From positions 1-11,195 of the forward strand of contig VBKD01000133.1 of assembly GCA_005888075.1 (NCBI GenBank): 11,195 nt of DNA, written 5' to 3'. This DNA comes from Chloroflexota bacterium (GTDB lineage: Bacteria; Chloroflexota; Dormibacteria; Dormibacterales; Dormibacteraceae). The first letter of the stretch is position 1, and each line of letters starts with the position of its first letter. Shown piece after piece: positions 1 to 6,577 of this stretch. The position numbers and the translations under genes are program-made. The notes beneath the pieces were generated by a model, which was given only the letters and a program-made list of their open reading frames with translations, did no database searches and had not been told where the DNA came from.

Positions 1-195
1 TTCGTCCTGACCTATAGCCCGAACAACCAACCCGGGCCGGTCGAGATCTACAACTTCATGGGCTCGCACGGCCTCTTCAAGTTCGGTGACCTGGCGGTGT
101 TCTCTCTGCTGTTCTCGGTCCCCGTGATCGTGCTTTACCTGTTCATGTCGCGGTACTTCAGCGGGGCGTTCAATTTCGGTGGCGCGGTGAAGTAG
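1..195 (+). CDS. Carbohydrate-type ABC transporter permease, C-terminal fragment
   Basis: This is the last 64 residues of an inner-membrane permease whose 5' part lies beyond the left edge. A single hydrophobic segment (about residues 31-49, GDLAVFSLLFSVPVIVLYLF) is followed by a short cytoplasmic tail ending in SGAFNFGGAVK, the kind of tail seen in MalG-type sugar permeases (YF..G...GAVK). Its TAG stop at 193-195 is immediately followed by the ATG of the ATPase gene at 196, so the two are cotranscribed and probably translationally coupled. The gene order permease, ATPase, binding protein supports assignment to the CUT1 carbohydrate uptake class. The substrate-contacting and EAA-loop regions are not in the window, so nothing can be said of specificity. 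Other sugar permease types are possible. Confidence 0.82.
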   Translation, partial: FVLTYSPNNQPGPVEIYNFMGSHGLFKFGDLAVFSLLFSVPVIVLYLFMSRYFSGAFNFGGAVK

Positions 196-1440
196 ATGTT
201 GAGCCAAGTCCGGTTTGAGGGCGTGCACAAAATCTTCGGCGCCGAGACCGCAGTGGAGGACCTCAACCTCACAGTCAACGCAGGCGAGTTCCTTGTTCTG
301 GTAGGCCCGTCGGGGTGCGGCAAGACAACAACGCTGCGCATGCTGGCGGGGCTCGAGCGCCCGTCGTACGGCCGCATCCTCATCGGCGACAAGCTGGTCA
401 ACAACCTCTCCCCGCGCTTTCGCGACGTAGCGATGGTCTTCCAGAGCTACGCGCTGTACCCGCACATGAACGTCTACGACAATCTGGCCTTCGGCCTGCG
501 CGCGCATGGAGCATCGAAAGATCTCGTCGCGCAGCGCGTCAAAGAGACGGCGGACGTGCTGGGTCTGGGGCAGCTCCTAAAGCGGCGGCCTTCACAGCTT
601 TCCGGGGGGCAGCGGCAACGCGTCGCTCTCGGACGCGCATTGATCCGGCAGCCGCAGGTGTTCCTGATGGACGAGCCGCTGTCTAACCTCGACGCCGGGC
701 TTCGCGTGCAGATGCGTGCCGAGCTCAGCCGGCTTCATCAGCGTTTCCGGGTCACCACGGTGTACGTCACGCACGACCAGGTTGAGGCGATGACCATGGG
801 CGACCGGATCGCCGTCATGAACAACGGGCGTCTGCAGCAGGTCGATGCGCCGGAGACGCTGTACGACAACCCGGCGAACGTGTTCGTCGCGGGCTTCATC
901 GGCTCCCCACGGATGAACTTCGTCCCCGGCCACCTCACGATGGTCGAGGCCAAGCCCGCGGTGGAATTCTTGGGCATGAAGGCCTCGCTCAGCGCCGGGT
1001 CGCTGCTGGTCAGCGAAGCATCCGAAGGTGAGGTCACGGTCGGAATCCGGCCCGAGGATCTGATGTGGCGCCCGGCGGCAGGCCCCGATTCCACGCTCAC
1101 GCTCAACGCGGATGTGGATGTCGTCGAGCCTATGGGCCACGAGGCGTATGTGACCGCGGTATGCGCAGGCGAGACGGTCACCTCGCGGTTCCCGCCACGC
1201 TCCGGGGTCCGGCCCCGAGAGCGGGTGGAGCTTGCTCTAAATCCTGCGCGACTCCATCTTTTCGACGCCCGGTCGGGGGAATCAATCCTCCAGCGGCCGG
1301 TGGCCAGCAGCACCGAAGCTCTGAGATCCGCGAGGGAGGCGTGGATTGAGGAGTCGGTGCAAGGGCGTCCGGATCAGCAACGTGAGGCTGAACCACAAGT
1401 AGCGCCAGCCAAGAAAAAAGAGGACTTCAAAAGGAGGTAG
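196..1440 (+). CDS. ABC transporter ATP-binding protein, MalK/UgpC type
   Basis: This cytoplasmic ATPase powers the importer encoded around it. All nucleotide-binding motifs are visible: Walker A GPSGCGKT (residues 37-44), Q-loop Q83 in VFQSYALYPH, signature LSGGQRQR (135-142), Walker B VFLMDE (155-160), D-loop SNLDA, and switch histidine H193 in VTHDQ. After about residue 235 comes a C-terminal region of the MalK/TOBE type, with GIRPEDL as the recognisable landmark. The family usually has 360-380 residues; this protein has 414, the excess being a charged tail ending AKKKEDFKRR. The ATG directly abuts the permease stop. The final codons double as the ribosome binding site of the next gene. 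MalK-like subunits of this group can serve several CUT1 importers, so a shared role is possible. Confidence 0.95.
   Translation: MLSQVRFEGVHKIFGAETAVEDLNLTVNAGEFLVLVGPSGCGKTTTLRMLAGLERPSYGRILIGDKLVNNLSPRFRDVAMVFQSYALYPHMNVYDNLAFGLRAHGASKDLVAQRVKETADVLGLGQLLKRRPSQLSGGQRQRVALGRALIRQPQVFLMDEPLSNLDAGLRVQMRAELSRLHQRFRVTTVYVTHDQVEAMTMGDRIAVMNNGRLQQVDAPETLYDNPANVFVAGFIGSPRMNFVPGHLTMVEAKPAVEFLGMKASLSAGSLLVSEASEGEVTVGIRPEDLMWRPAAGPDSTLTLNADVDVVEPMGHEAYVTAVCAGETVTSRFPPRSGVRPRERVELALNPARLHLFDARSGESILQRPVASSTEALRSAREAWIEESVQGRPDQQREAEPQVAPAKKKEDFKRR
1431..1438 (+). promoter_or_regulatory. Perfect ribosome binding site embedded in the 3' end of the ATPase gene
   Basis: AAGGAGGT lies six bases before the TTG at 1445 and fixes that non-ATG codon as the start of the solute-binding protein. 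It is a full anti-16S match and probably gives the binding protein high translation, as is usual for the subunit needed in excess. Confidence 0.85.
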
Positions 1441-1444
1441 TGCA

Positions 1445-2848
1445 TTGAGGTACCCACGCCAACTTGGAGCCTGGTCCGCGGTGCTGGCTTTGCTGCCGGC
1501 CCTGCTCATGGGGTGCGGTGGCAGCAACAACACCGGAGCGACCAACCTCAGCGACGACATGACGGGCACGATCACGGTGGCCTATTCCACGACCTACGTG
1601 TTCGACTCTGACGACACATCCGTCATCTGGTGGAACAAGGTCAAGAGCGAGTTCGAGGCCGCATATCCGAAAGCGAAGCTCAACCTGCAGGGCTTCAACG
1701 GCACAGACGTCGACCTCGTGAACAAGGTCGCGCTCGAGTACAAGAATCCATCCACGACCCCCGATGTCTTCATGCTGCCGTCCGGTTATGTCGGGCAGTG
1801 GGTCGGTTCCGACTATCTGCTGCCGCTCGACTCCTTCGTCACTGACTCGAGCAAGGCGCCGTTCTGGGCCTCGTTTCCCAAGGTCATCCAGGATGAGAGC
1901 CGGATCAACGGCAAGGTCTACGCCGTCAACACCGGCGAGAACAACACGGCGATCTACTACAACACCTCCATGCTTACCAAGGCCGGCATCTCGGTGCCTT
2001 GGACGCCCAAGTCATGGGACGACCTTCTGGCTGCGGCGCGCGCCGTCAAGGCGAGCGGCCAGAGCGTGATCCCGTTCTGGACAGCAGCCGGCACGAGCGC
2101 GGGGGCCGGCGGCGTGCTGCAGGGCAGCGCGAACCTCGTCTACGGCTCATCGACCCCGACGATCTTCGACTACAACACGAAGAAGTGGGTGGTCGACAGC
2201 CCCGGCCTGCGTGAAGTGTTCGACTTCTACAAGAAGGTTTACGGCGAGAAGCTCGGCGCATCGACCTCCGACCTGTTCTCTCCCAAGGCGGTGGGCCGGC
2301 CGGTGGTGCTCCTGAAGGACCACCAACTGGCAATCGCGGTCGGTTCCAACTGGTTCGCCGACGCATGGACTGAGGACAACCGCCACTGGGCAAACGCGGC
2401 TCAGGAGGCCAGCGCCGTGCCGCTTCCGACCTCACATGGCCAGGCTCCCGGGAGCGCAAGCACGCTCGGGGGCTGGGCCGTCTCGATCTCCAAGGTCACC
2501 AAGCATCCGCAGCTGTCGTGGGGCTTGATGAAGATCATGGAAAGCGACGACAACCAGACCTACATCGCCAACCGTGCGGGATTCGTCCCGCCAAGCCAGA
2601 CGGTAGCCAAGTCCCCTGGCTTCCTCAATTTCGCTCCTCCCTTCAACAAGGCATTCGGCGACGCTCTGCCCAACTCAAAGCTCGTCCCGTCGGAGCAGGA
2701 GGGCTACCCGGCGTGGGTGCAAGGCATCGGGCAGGCGACGGGCCAGATTGCGACGGATCCCAACACATCGGTTGACGCGGCGATCAAGATCCTGCATGAC
2801 GCGGTCGCCAATCAGGTCGGCCAGGACAAGGTCGAGACACTGAAGTAA
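1445..2848 (+). CDS. Extracellular solute-binding lipoprotein, family 1 (carbohydrate ABC importer)
   Basis: This is the substrate-capturing protein of the ABC importer, a 467-residue protein anchored outside the membrane. The N terminus is a lipoprotein signal: basic MRYPR, a hydrophobic core, then lipobox LMGC with the lipidated cysteine at residue 24, followed by a Gly/Ser/Asn linker. Family-1 landmarks are YYNTSMLTKAGI (171-182), PKSWDDLLAAAR (188-199) and LGGWAVSI (341-348), all typical of MalE-like proteins that bind sugars and sugar derivatives. The start is TTG, supported by the perfect ribosome binding site six bases upstream and by the signal peptide beginning there. A strong hairpin follows the gene. 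Unusually, the binding protein is the last of the three transporter genes. The ligand is unknown; the enzymes next to it point to a sugar, sugar acid or plant-derived compound. Confidence 0.93.
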   Translation: MRYPRQLGAWSAVLALLPALLMGCGGSNNTGATNLSDDMTGTITVAYSTTYVFDSDDTSVIWWNKVKSEFEAAYPKAKLNLQGFNGTDVDLVNKVALEYKNPSTTPDVFMLPSGYVGQWVGSDYLLPLDSFVTDSSKAPFWASFPKVIQDESRINGKVYAVNTGENNTAIYYNTSMLTKAGISVPWTPKSWDDLLAAARAVKASGQSVIPFWTAAGTSAGAGGVLQGSANLVYGSSTPTIFDYNTKKWVVDSPGLREVFDFYKKVYGEKLGASTSDLFSPKAVGRPVVLLKDHQLAIAVGSNWFADAWTEDNRHWANAAQEASAVPLPTSHGQAPGSASTLGGWAVSISKVTKHPQLSWGLMKIMESDDNQTYIANRAGFVPPSQTVAKSPGFLNFAPPFNKAFGDALPNSKLVPSEQEGYPAWVQGIGQATGQIATDPNTSVDAAIKILHDAVANQVGQDKVETLK

Positions 2849-2858
2849 ACCGAGTCGG

Positions 2859-2885
2859 GGCAGGGCGGACGTGGTCCGCCCTGCC
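2859..2885 (+). terminator. Perfect 12-bp hairpin between binding protein and amidohydrolase (attenuator or mRNA-stabilising element)
   Basis: The arms GGCAGGGCGGAC (2859-2870) and GTCCGCCCTGCC (2874-2885) are exact reverse complements around a GTG loop. No run of T follows (GGGCTCACCATT), so a full Rho-independent terminator is doubtful. Its position just behind the binding-protein gene and before the amidohydrolase suggests partial termination or protection of the upstream mRNA from 3' decay, which would make the binding protein more abundant than the enzymes. A site of this kind is well known after malE-type genes. Confidence 0.7.
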
Positions 2886-2897
2886 GGGCTCACCATT

Positions 2898-2902
2898 AGG
2901 AG
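2898..2902 (+). promoter_or_regulatory. Ribosome binding site of the amidohydrolase gene
   Basis: AGGAG sits thirteen bases before the ATG at 2916. The spacing is longer than ideal, but it is the only good candidate, and it favours 2916 over the upstream in-frame GTG at 2871, which lies in the hairpin loop. Confidence 0.55.
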
Positions 2903-2915
2903 ACCAGCCTCAGCC

Positions 2916-4037
2916 ATGTACTCAGGACCTGTCATCGATTGCGACGTCCACCACGCTCGGAGCACCGACGCCGAGCTCATCGATTACCTGTCGCGGGGAT
3001 GGCGGGAATACGTGACCGACCGCGGACGCGCGGGCAACGTACCCCTCACGGTGCAGGATGGGTTGCCGAACCCGCACGGTTTCATGCGAGCGGACACGTA
3101 TCCGGAAGGAGGAGGCGAGCCGGGATCCGACTACCCCACGATGCGCACCCAGCTCCTGGACGTGTCAGACGTCCGCCGGGCGATCCTGACATTCGGCGAC
3201 GACAGCCACCTCGCAGGTCATCACAATCCGTACTTTGCGAATGAGCTGGCGCGAGCGGCCAACGACTGGAGCATCGATCGCTGGCTGACACGCGATCCGC
3301 GCCTGATGTCATCGATCTTGGTCGGCACCCAGATGCCGGAGGTCGCCGCCGCGGAGATCAGGCGGCACGCCGCGAACCCGCGGATGGTGCAGGTGATGCT
3401 GGTCGACAACCCGTTCGGATATGGATTCGGCCATCCGGTCTTCCATCCGATGTACGCCGCGGCCGAAGAGACTGGCAAGCCGGTCGCGATCCACGGCGGC
3501 GCCGGCGGGTGGGCGAATCCGCCTAGCACCGGCGGCGGAAGCGTCAACACATACTTCGAAACTCACGTGCTCTGGCCGCAGGCCATCCAGACCCACCTGG
3601 TCAGCTTCATCGCGCATGGGGTGTTCGAGAAATTTCCACGCCTGAAGCTCGTCCTCATCGAGGGAGGCTCGGCGTGGATCGCCAGCCTGCTGTGGCGGTT
3701 TGATACCGAGTTCAAGGGTTTGCGTCGTGAGGTGCCCTGGCTCAAGCGGCTGCCCAGCGAATACTTCGCCGAGCACGTCTGGGTCACGACGCAGCCGCTC
3801 GAGATCGCGCCCAAACGGGAAAACGTCGTCGAACTGCTTCACTCGATGGGCCTCGAGGACCGGCTCGTGTACTCATCGGACTACCCCCACTGGGACGCCG
3901 ATGAGATCGAGTACCTGTCGACGCGCCTGCCCGCCGAGTGGCATGCACGCGTGTTCGTCGATAACGCGTGCGCCCTCTATGGATGGAAGTCCGCGGAACT
4001 TATGAAGCCCGCTAGGCCGGCCGCGGCACGCCCATGA
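2916..4037 (+). CDS. Amidohydrolase-2 family metal-dependent hydrolase or decarboxylase
   Basis: A 373-residue cytoplasmic TIM-barrel enzyme of the amidohydrolase-2 family, which includes ACMSD, gamma-resorcylate decarboxylase and several lactonases. Candidate metal ligands are D10 and H12 (IDCDVHH), H193 (AIHGG), H234 (FIAHGVFEKFP) and D322 (SSDYPHWD). An acidic residue replaces the first His of the usual HxH, as in the resorcylate-decarboxylase branch, which suggests a single metal and C-C or lactone chemistry rather than amide hydrolysis. The start at ATG 2916 is preferred over GTG 2871: it has AGGAG upstream, and the protein then begins MYSGPVIDCD as the family does. The stop overlaps the Rieske start as ATGA. 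The importer upstream and the acid-sugar enzymes opposite suggest a role in catabolism of the imported compound. The substrate is unknown. Confidence 0.87.
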   Translation: MYSGPVIDCDVHHARSTDAELIDYLSRGWREYVTDRGRAGNVPLTVQDGLPNPHGFMRADTYPEGGGEPGSDYPTMRTQLLDVSDVRRAILTFGDDSHLAGHHNPYFANELARAANDWSIDRWLTRDPRLMSSILVGTQMPEVAAAEIRRHAANPRMVQVMLVDNPFGYGFGHPVFHPMYAAAEETGKPVAIHGGAGGWANPPSTGGGSVNTYFETHVLWPQAIQTHLVSFIAHGVFEKFPRLKLVLIEGGSAWIASLLWRFDTEFKGLRREVPWLKRLPSEYFAEHVWVTTQPLEIAPKRENVVELLHSMGLEDRLVYSSDYPHWDADEIEYLSTRLPAEWHARVFVDNACALYGWKSAELMKPARPAAARP

Positions 4038-4393
4038 CGGTCGACGTGGGTGGCATCGCCGATTTCGAAGATCGCCGGTTCCGGATCGTGAGCGCAGGCG
4101 GCCACGAGGTCGGAGTGCTGCGTTGGCGAGATCGCTTTTTCGCGATGCATAACCGCTGTCCGCATCAGAAGGGACCAGTCTGCCTCGGCATCGTCAGCGG
4201 CCACCTGAGCAGTCCAGCGCCCGGTTCGATGGAGCTGGACGAGGGGAGGCCGGTCATCGCGTGCCCCTGGCACGGATGGGAGTTCGACATCGAAGACGGT
4301 GGCTCGCTCTGGGATGACGGCTACAGGGTGAAGGTCGTCCCCGTCCGCGTCGAGGCCGGCAGGGTGCTGCTCGAGGTGGGGAAGGGTGCCTAG
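4034..4393 (+). CDS. Small Rieske [2Fe-2S] ferredoxin-like protein
   Basis: A 119-residue soluble Rieske-fold protein. The iron-sulfur ligands are C42 and H44 (RCPHQKGP) and C77 and H80 (ACPWHGWEFD). The 32 residues between the two boxes are about twice the spacing of biphenyl-dioxygenase-type Rieske ferredoxins; the extra loop (GIVSGHLSSPAPGSMELDEG) and the third cysteine C50 place it in the NirD-like/stand-alone group rather than with classical dioxygenase ferredoxins. The start overlaps the amidohydrolase stop by ATGA and has no ribosome binding site of its own, so translation is coupled. No oxygenase or ferredoxin reductase is visible in the window, so its electron partner is unknown. Tight coupling suggests it works with, or in the same step as, the amidohydrolase, but that is inference. 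Confidence 0.9.
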   Translation: MTVDVGGIADFEDRRFRIVSAGGHEVGVLRWRDRFFAMHNRCPHQKGPVCLGIVSGHLSSPAPGSMELDEGRPVIACPWHGWEFDIEDGGSLWDDGYRVKVVPVRVEAGRVLLEVGKGA

Positions 4394-5550
4394 TCTCCGG
4401 AGCTGACCGAATGCGCGCTGACGGTGTGGCGCGCGATTCGCTCTTCGTCGAGCACCAGGCCGAAACCTGGGCGGTCGGGGACGCGCACGCAGCCTTGCCG
4501 GTCGATGACGAGCGGCTCGGCGAGCATCTGGTCGCGCGCTGCCGCCGTCCAGCCGCTGGGCGGATCGTCTGGAAATTCCAGGAAGGGGCAGTTGGGGATG
4601 GCAGCGGCAAGATGAAGGTTGGCCATGAGCCCGATGCCGTTGCCCCATGTATGCGGCGCCACCTCGACCCGAGAGACCTCGGCGAGCGCCGCTATCTTCC
4701 GCATCTCGCCGACGCCTTCCGACAGTAGAGCGTCGGGCTGAAGGATGTCGTAGCAACCCCGATCGATCAGGAGCTTGAACTCGTGGAGCCCGTGATTGTC
4801 CTCTCCACCCGCGATGGCCAGGGTGTCGAGCTTGTCGCGCAGGCGGCGCAGGCCGTCATAGTCGTGCCGCGGGAGCGGCTCCTCCAACCAGCGCACCTTC
4901 ATGCGTTCGAGCTCGCGGGCCACGGTTAGCGCCATTGGAAAGCCCCACGTGCGATGGCCGCCGTGACCGGGCTCGACGCCCGCCTGGTTGGCGTCGACCA
5001 TGATCTCGATCCGGTCGCCCACCGCCGCGCGCACCGCCTCCACAACCTTCAGGTCCTGGCGCGGGTCCGGCAGGTGGAAGCGAAACTTGACCGCCTTATA
5101 TCCCTGCGCCAGCATGCGATGGACGTCATCGACGCGCTGCTCAGGTGAGCGGACCTCGGCCGTGGCGCAGTACGCGACGACCCGGTCGGAGTAGCCTCCC
5201 CAGAGCTTCGCGACCGGCAGGCCGGCGAGCTTCCCGACGATGTCCCAAAGGGTCATCTCCATGCAGTACACCGGAGCGCCAAGGATCTCCGCGTCGCGAA
5301 GCACTGGGACCAGACGTTCGACGTAAGTCGGGTCCTGGCCGATGAAGTAGGGGGCGACAAAACGCTCGATCGCGACGGCGGCTTCGATTCCCGCGTGAGC
5401 GGCGCCGATGCCCGTCACTCCCTCATCGGTCTGAACTTCGATCAAGACCATCAGCAGGTTGGGTTGGTTGCGTCCCCGAGCCCATGCGGGATGGAAGTCG
5501 CGCGCGAGCGGAAAGTCCACGACCCGCCAGGTGATCCGCTCGATTTTCAA
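4390..5550 (-). CDS. Mandelate racemase/muconate lactonizing family enzyme, likely acid-sugar dehydratase (copy A)
   Basis: A 386-residue enolase-superfamily enzyme. An N-terminal capping domain (about 1-125) precedes the barrel. By eye alignment with mandelate racemase, catalytic residues are K155-x-R157 (VKFRFH), metal ligands D186 (MVDANQ), E224 (WLEEPL) and E250 (GGEDN), the His-Asp pair D273 (QPDA) and H300 (APHTWGN), and E325 (LEFPDD). This layout marks the mandelate racemase subgroup, most of which dehydrate acid sugars; Arg replaces the second Lys of KxK. A glycine/histidine-rich loop (PGHGGHRTWGF) lengthens the barrel between the first two metal ligands. The start is TTG, overlapping the isomerase stop as TTGA, with no separate ribosome binding site, so translation is coupled. 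No other start fits, as the family begins right at MKIERI. The stop shares CTAG with the Rieske gene. Confidence 0.9.
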   Translation of the reverse strand: MKIERITWRVVDFPLARDFHPAWARGRNQPNLLMVLIEVQTDEGVTGIGAAHAGIEAAVAIERFVAPYFIGQDPTYVERLVPVLRDAEILGAPVYCMEMTLWDIVGKLAGLPVAKLWGGYSDRVVAYCATAEVRSPEQRVDDVHRMLAQGYKAVKFRFHLPDPRQDLKVVEAVRAAVGDRIEIMVDANQAGVEPGHGGHRTWGFPMALTVARELERMKVRWLEEPLPRHDYDGLRRLRDKLDTLAIAGGEDNHGLHEFKLLIDRGCYDILQPDALLSEGVGEMRKIAALAEVSRVEVAPHTWGNGIGLMANLHLAAAIPNCPFLEFPDDPPSGWTAAARDQMLAEPLVIDRQGCVRVPDRPGFGLVLDEERIARHTVSAHSVSSGD

Positions 5551-6512
5551 GCGCTGATCACGCGTGAGAGAAGCGTCGCCGATTCGAGCACCGACTCCTC
5601 GACCGCCACGAATGGATCCTCGTATTCGATGCTGATCGTGCCGTTGAAGTCACAGTCTCTGAGCAGCGCCACGAACTTTCGCCACCACTCCTCGTCGTGG
5701 CCGCGCCCGACCGTGGCGAAGTTCCAAGGCATCTCGTCAGGAGGGTTGGGCCAGCGGCTGTCCAGCATGCCGTTGAGCGCGAGCCGCTTGGCATGAAGCG
5801 TCGTGTCCTTGCCGTGGACGTGGCCGATGCGATCGCCGAGCGCCTGGACCACTGCAAGTGGGTCTATCGACTGCCAGAAGAAATGGCTCGGATCCAGGTT
5901 GACTCCGAGGTTCGCGCCCAGCCGGCGGATACGAGTGAAGGTGTCGAAGTTGAAGACATAGGTTCCTGGGTGTAGCTCGAAGCAGATCATCAGCTGCGGA
6001 TGCTCGCGGTGCGCGAATTCCGACAGCTCGGTCCAGTAAGGGGCGACGCGGTCGCGCCACTGCCACTCCGCGATCCGTTCGAGGTCGGGCAACCATCCGC
6101 CGCCCGAGAAGTGGGGTGCGACCCGGTCGGACGCGCCCGCCCCTGGACACCCGGACATCGCGACCAGCCGCTCCACGCCCAGCTCGGCGGCCAGCCGGAT
6201 GGCATTGCGGAGGTCGCCGTCGTGCCGCTGGGCAAGCTCCGGGTTGGGGTGAAGCGGGTTGCCGGAGACGTTCAGGGCGGAGATGCCCAGGCCCTCGTCG
6301 TCGACTGCCTTGCGCAGCCCGCGAATCGCTTCGGGACTGCCGAGCAGCTCATCCGGGGCGCAATGGGGAACGGGCGAGTATCCGCCCACGCCGAGCTCGA
6401 GGTCCTGGATGACACCAGTAGCGGCAGCCCAGTGGGCAACCTCCCCGAACGTCCGGTCCGGCATGGCGTCGGTGAAAAACCCAATATGAAGTCCGCGATT
6501 GGAGCGTTCCAA
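5547..6512 (-). CDS. Sugar phosphate isomerase/epimerase (xylose isomerase-like TIM barrel)
   Basis: A 321-residue enzyme of the AP-endonuclease-2/xylose-isomerase-like barrel family, which interconverts ketoses, inosose or other sugars using a divalent metal. Family landmarks are GFFTDAMPDR (11-20) and LELGVGGYSP (38-47). Probable metal ligands are E179 (CFELHPG), D207 and H210 (NLDPSHF), H233 (HVHGKD) and E296 (SIEYED). The start is TTG at 6512: an in-frame TGA lies four codons upstream and no other start precedes the conserved GFFTDA segment. There is no ribosome binding site; a candidate promoter ends only eleven bases upstream, which hints at a nearly leaderless message. It is cotranscribed with enolase-superfamily copy A through the TTGA overlap. 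The exact substrate cannot be told from sequence; family members also include hydroxypyruvate isomerases and inosose dehydratases. Confidence 0.85.
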   Translation of the reverse strand: MERSNRGLHIGFFTDAMPDRTFGEVAHWAAATGVIQDLELGVGGYSPVPHCAPDELLGSPEAIRGLRKAVDDEGLGISALNVSGNPLHPNPELAQRHDGDLRNAIRLAAELGVERLVAMSGCPGAGASDRVAPHFSGGGWLPDLERIAEWQWRDRVAPYWTELSEFAHREHPQLMICFELHPGTYVFNFDTFTRIRRLGANLGVNLDPSHFFWQSIDPLAVVQALGDRIGHVHGKDTTLHAKRLALNGMLDSRWPNPPDEMPWNFATVGRGHDEEWWRKFVALLRDCDFNGTISIEYEDPFVAVEESVLESATLLSRVISA

Positions 6513-6520
6513 AATCGCGG
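6493..6520 (-). promoter_or_regulatory. Palindrome covering the isomerase start (candidate operator or translational hairpin)
   Basis: CCGCGATT (6493-6500) and AATCGCGG (6513-6520) are exact reverse complements; an inner GGA (6501-6503) pairs with TCC (6508-6510), leaving a GCGT loop and a two-base bulge. The palindrome covers the TTG start at 6512 and the predicted transcription start, so it could be a repressor operator or an RNA hairpin masking the start. No regulator gene is in the window to choose between these. Confidence 0.45.
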
Positions 6521-6523
6521 CTC

Positions 6524-6553
6524 AACGTATTGCCTGAGGGGCTGCTTTGTCAA
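6524..6553 (-). promoter_or_regulatory. Candidate sigma-70-type promoter of the isomerase/copy A operon
   Basis: On the minus strand TTGACA (6553-6548) is a perfect -35 hexamer, followed after 18 bases by TACGTT (6529-6524), which keeps the T1, A2 and T6 of a -10 box. It lies in the 65-bp gap between the two enolase-superfamily genes. Transcription would begin only a few bases before the TTG start, consistent with the missing ribosome binding site. Confidence 0.45.
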
Positions 6554-6577
6554 CTCCTCGGTTTCTTTGAAGGGAGG

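Noticed and set aside
2871..2915. In-frame GTG that would extend the amidohydrolase by 15 residues
   Set aside because: The codon lies in the loop of a perfect hairpin, has no ribosome binding site, and the extra residues are unlike the family N terminus.
3977..4756. Long minus-strand open frame opposite the Rieske gene and across the 3' end of copy A
   Set aside because: Arg/Pro/His-rich translation with no domain; a shadow frame of GC-rich genes with clear motifs in other frames.
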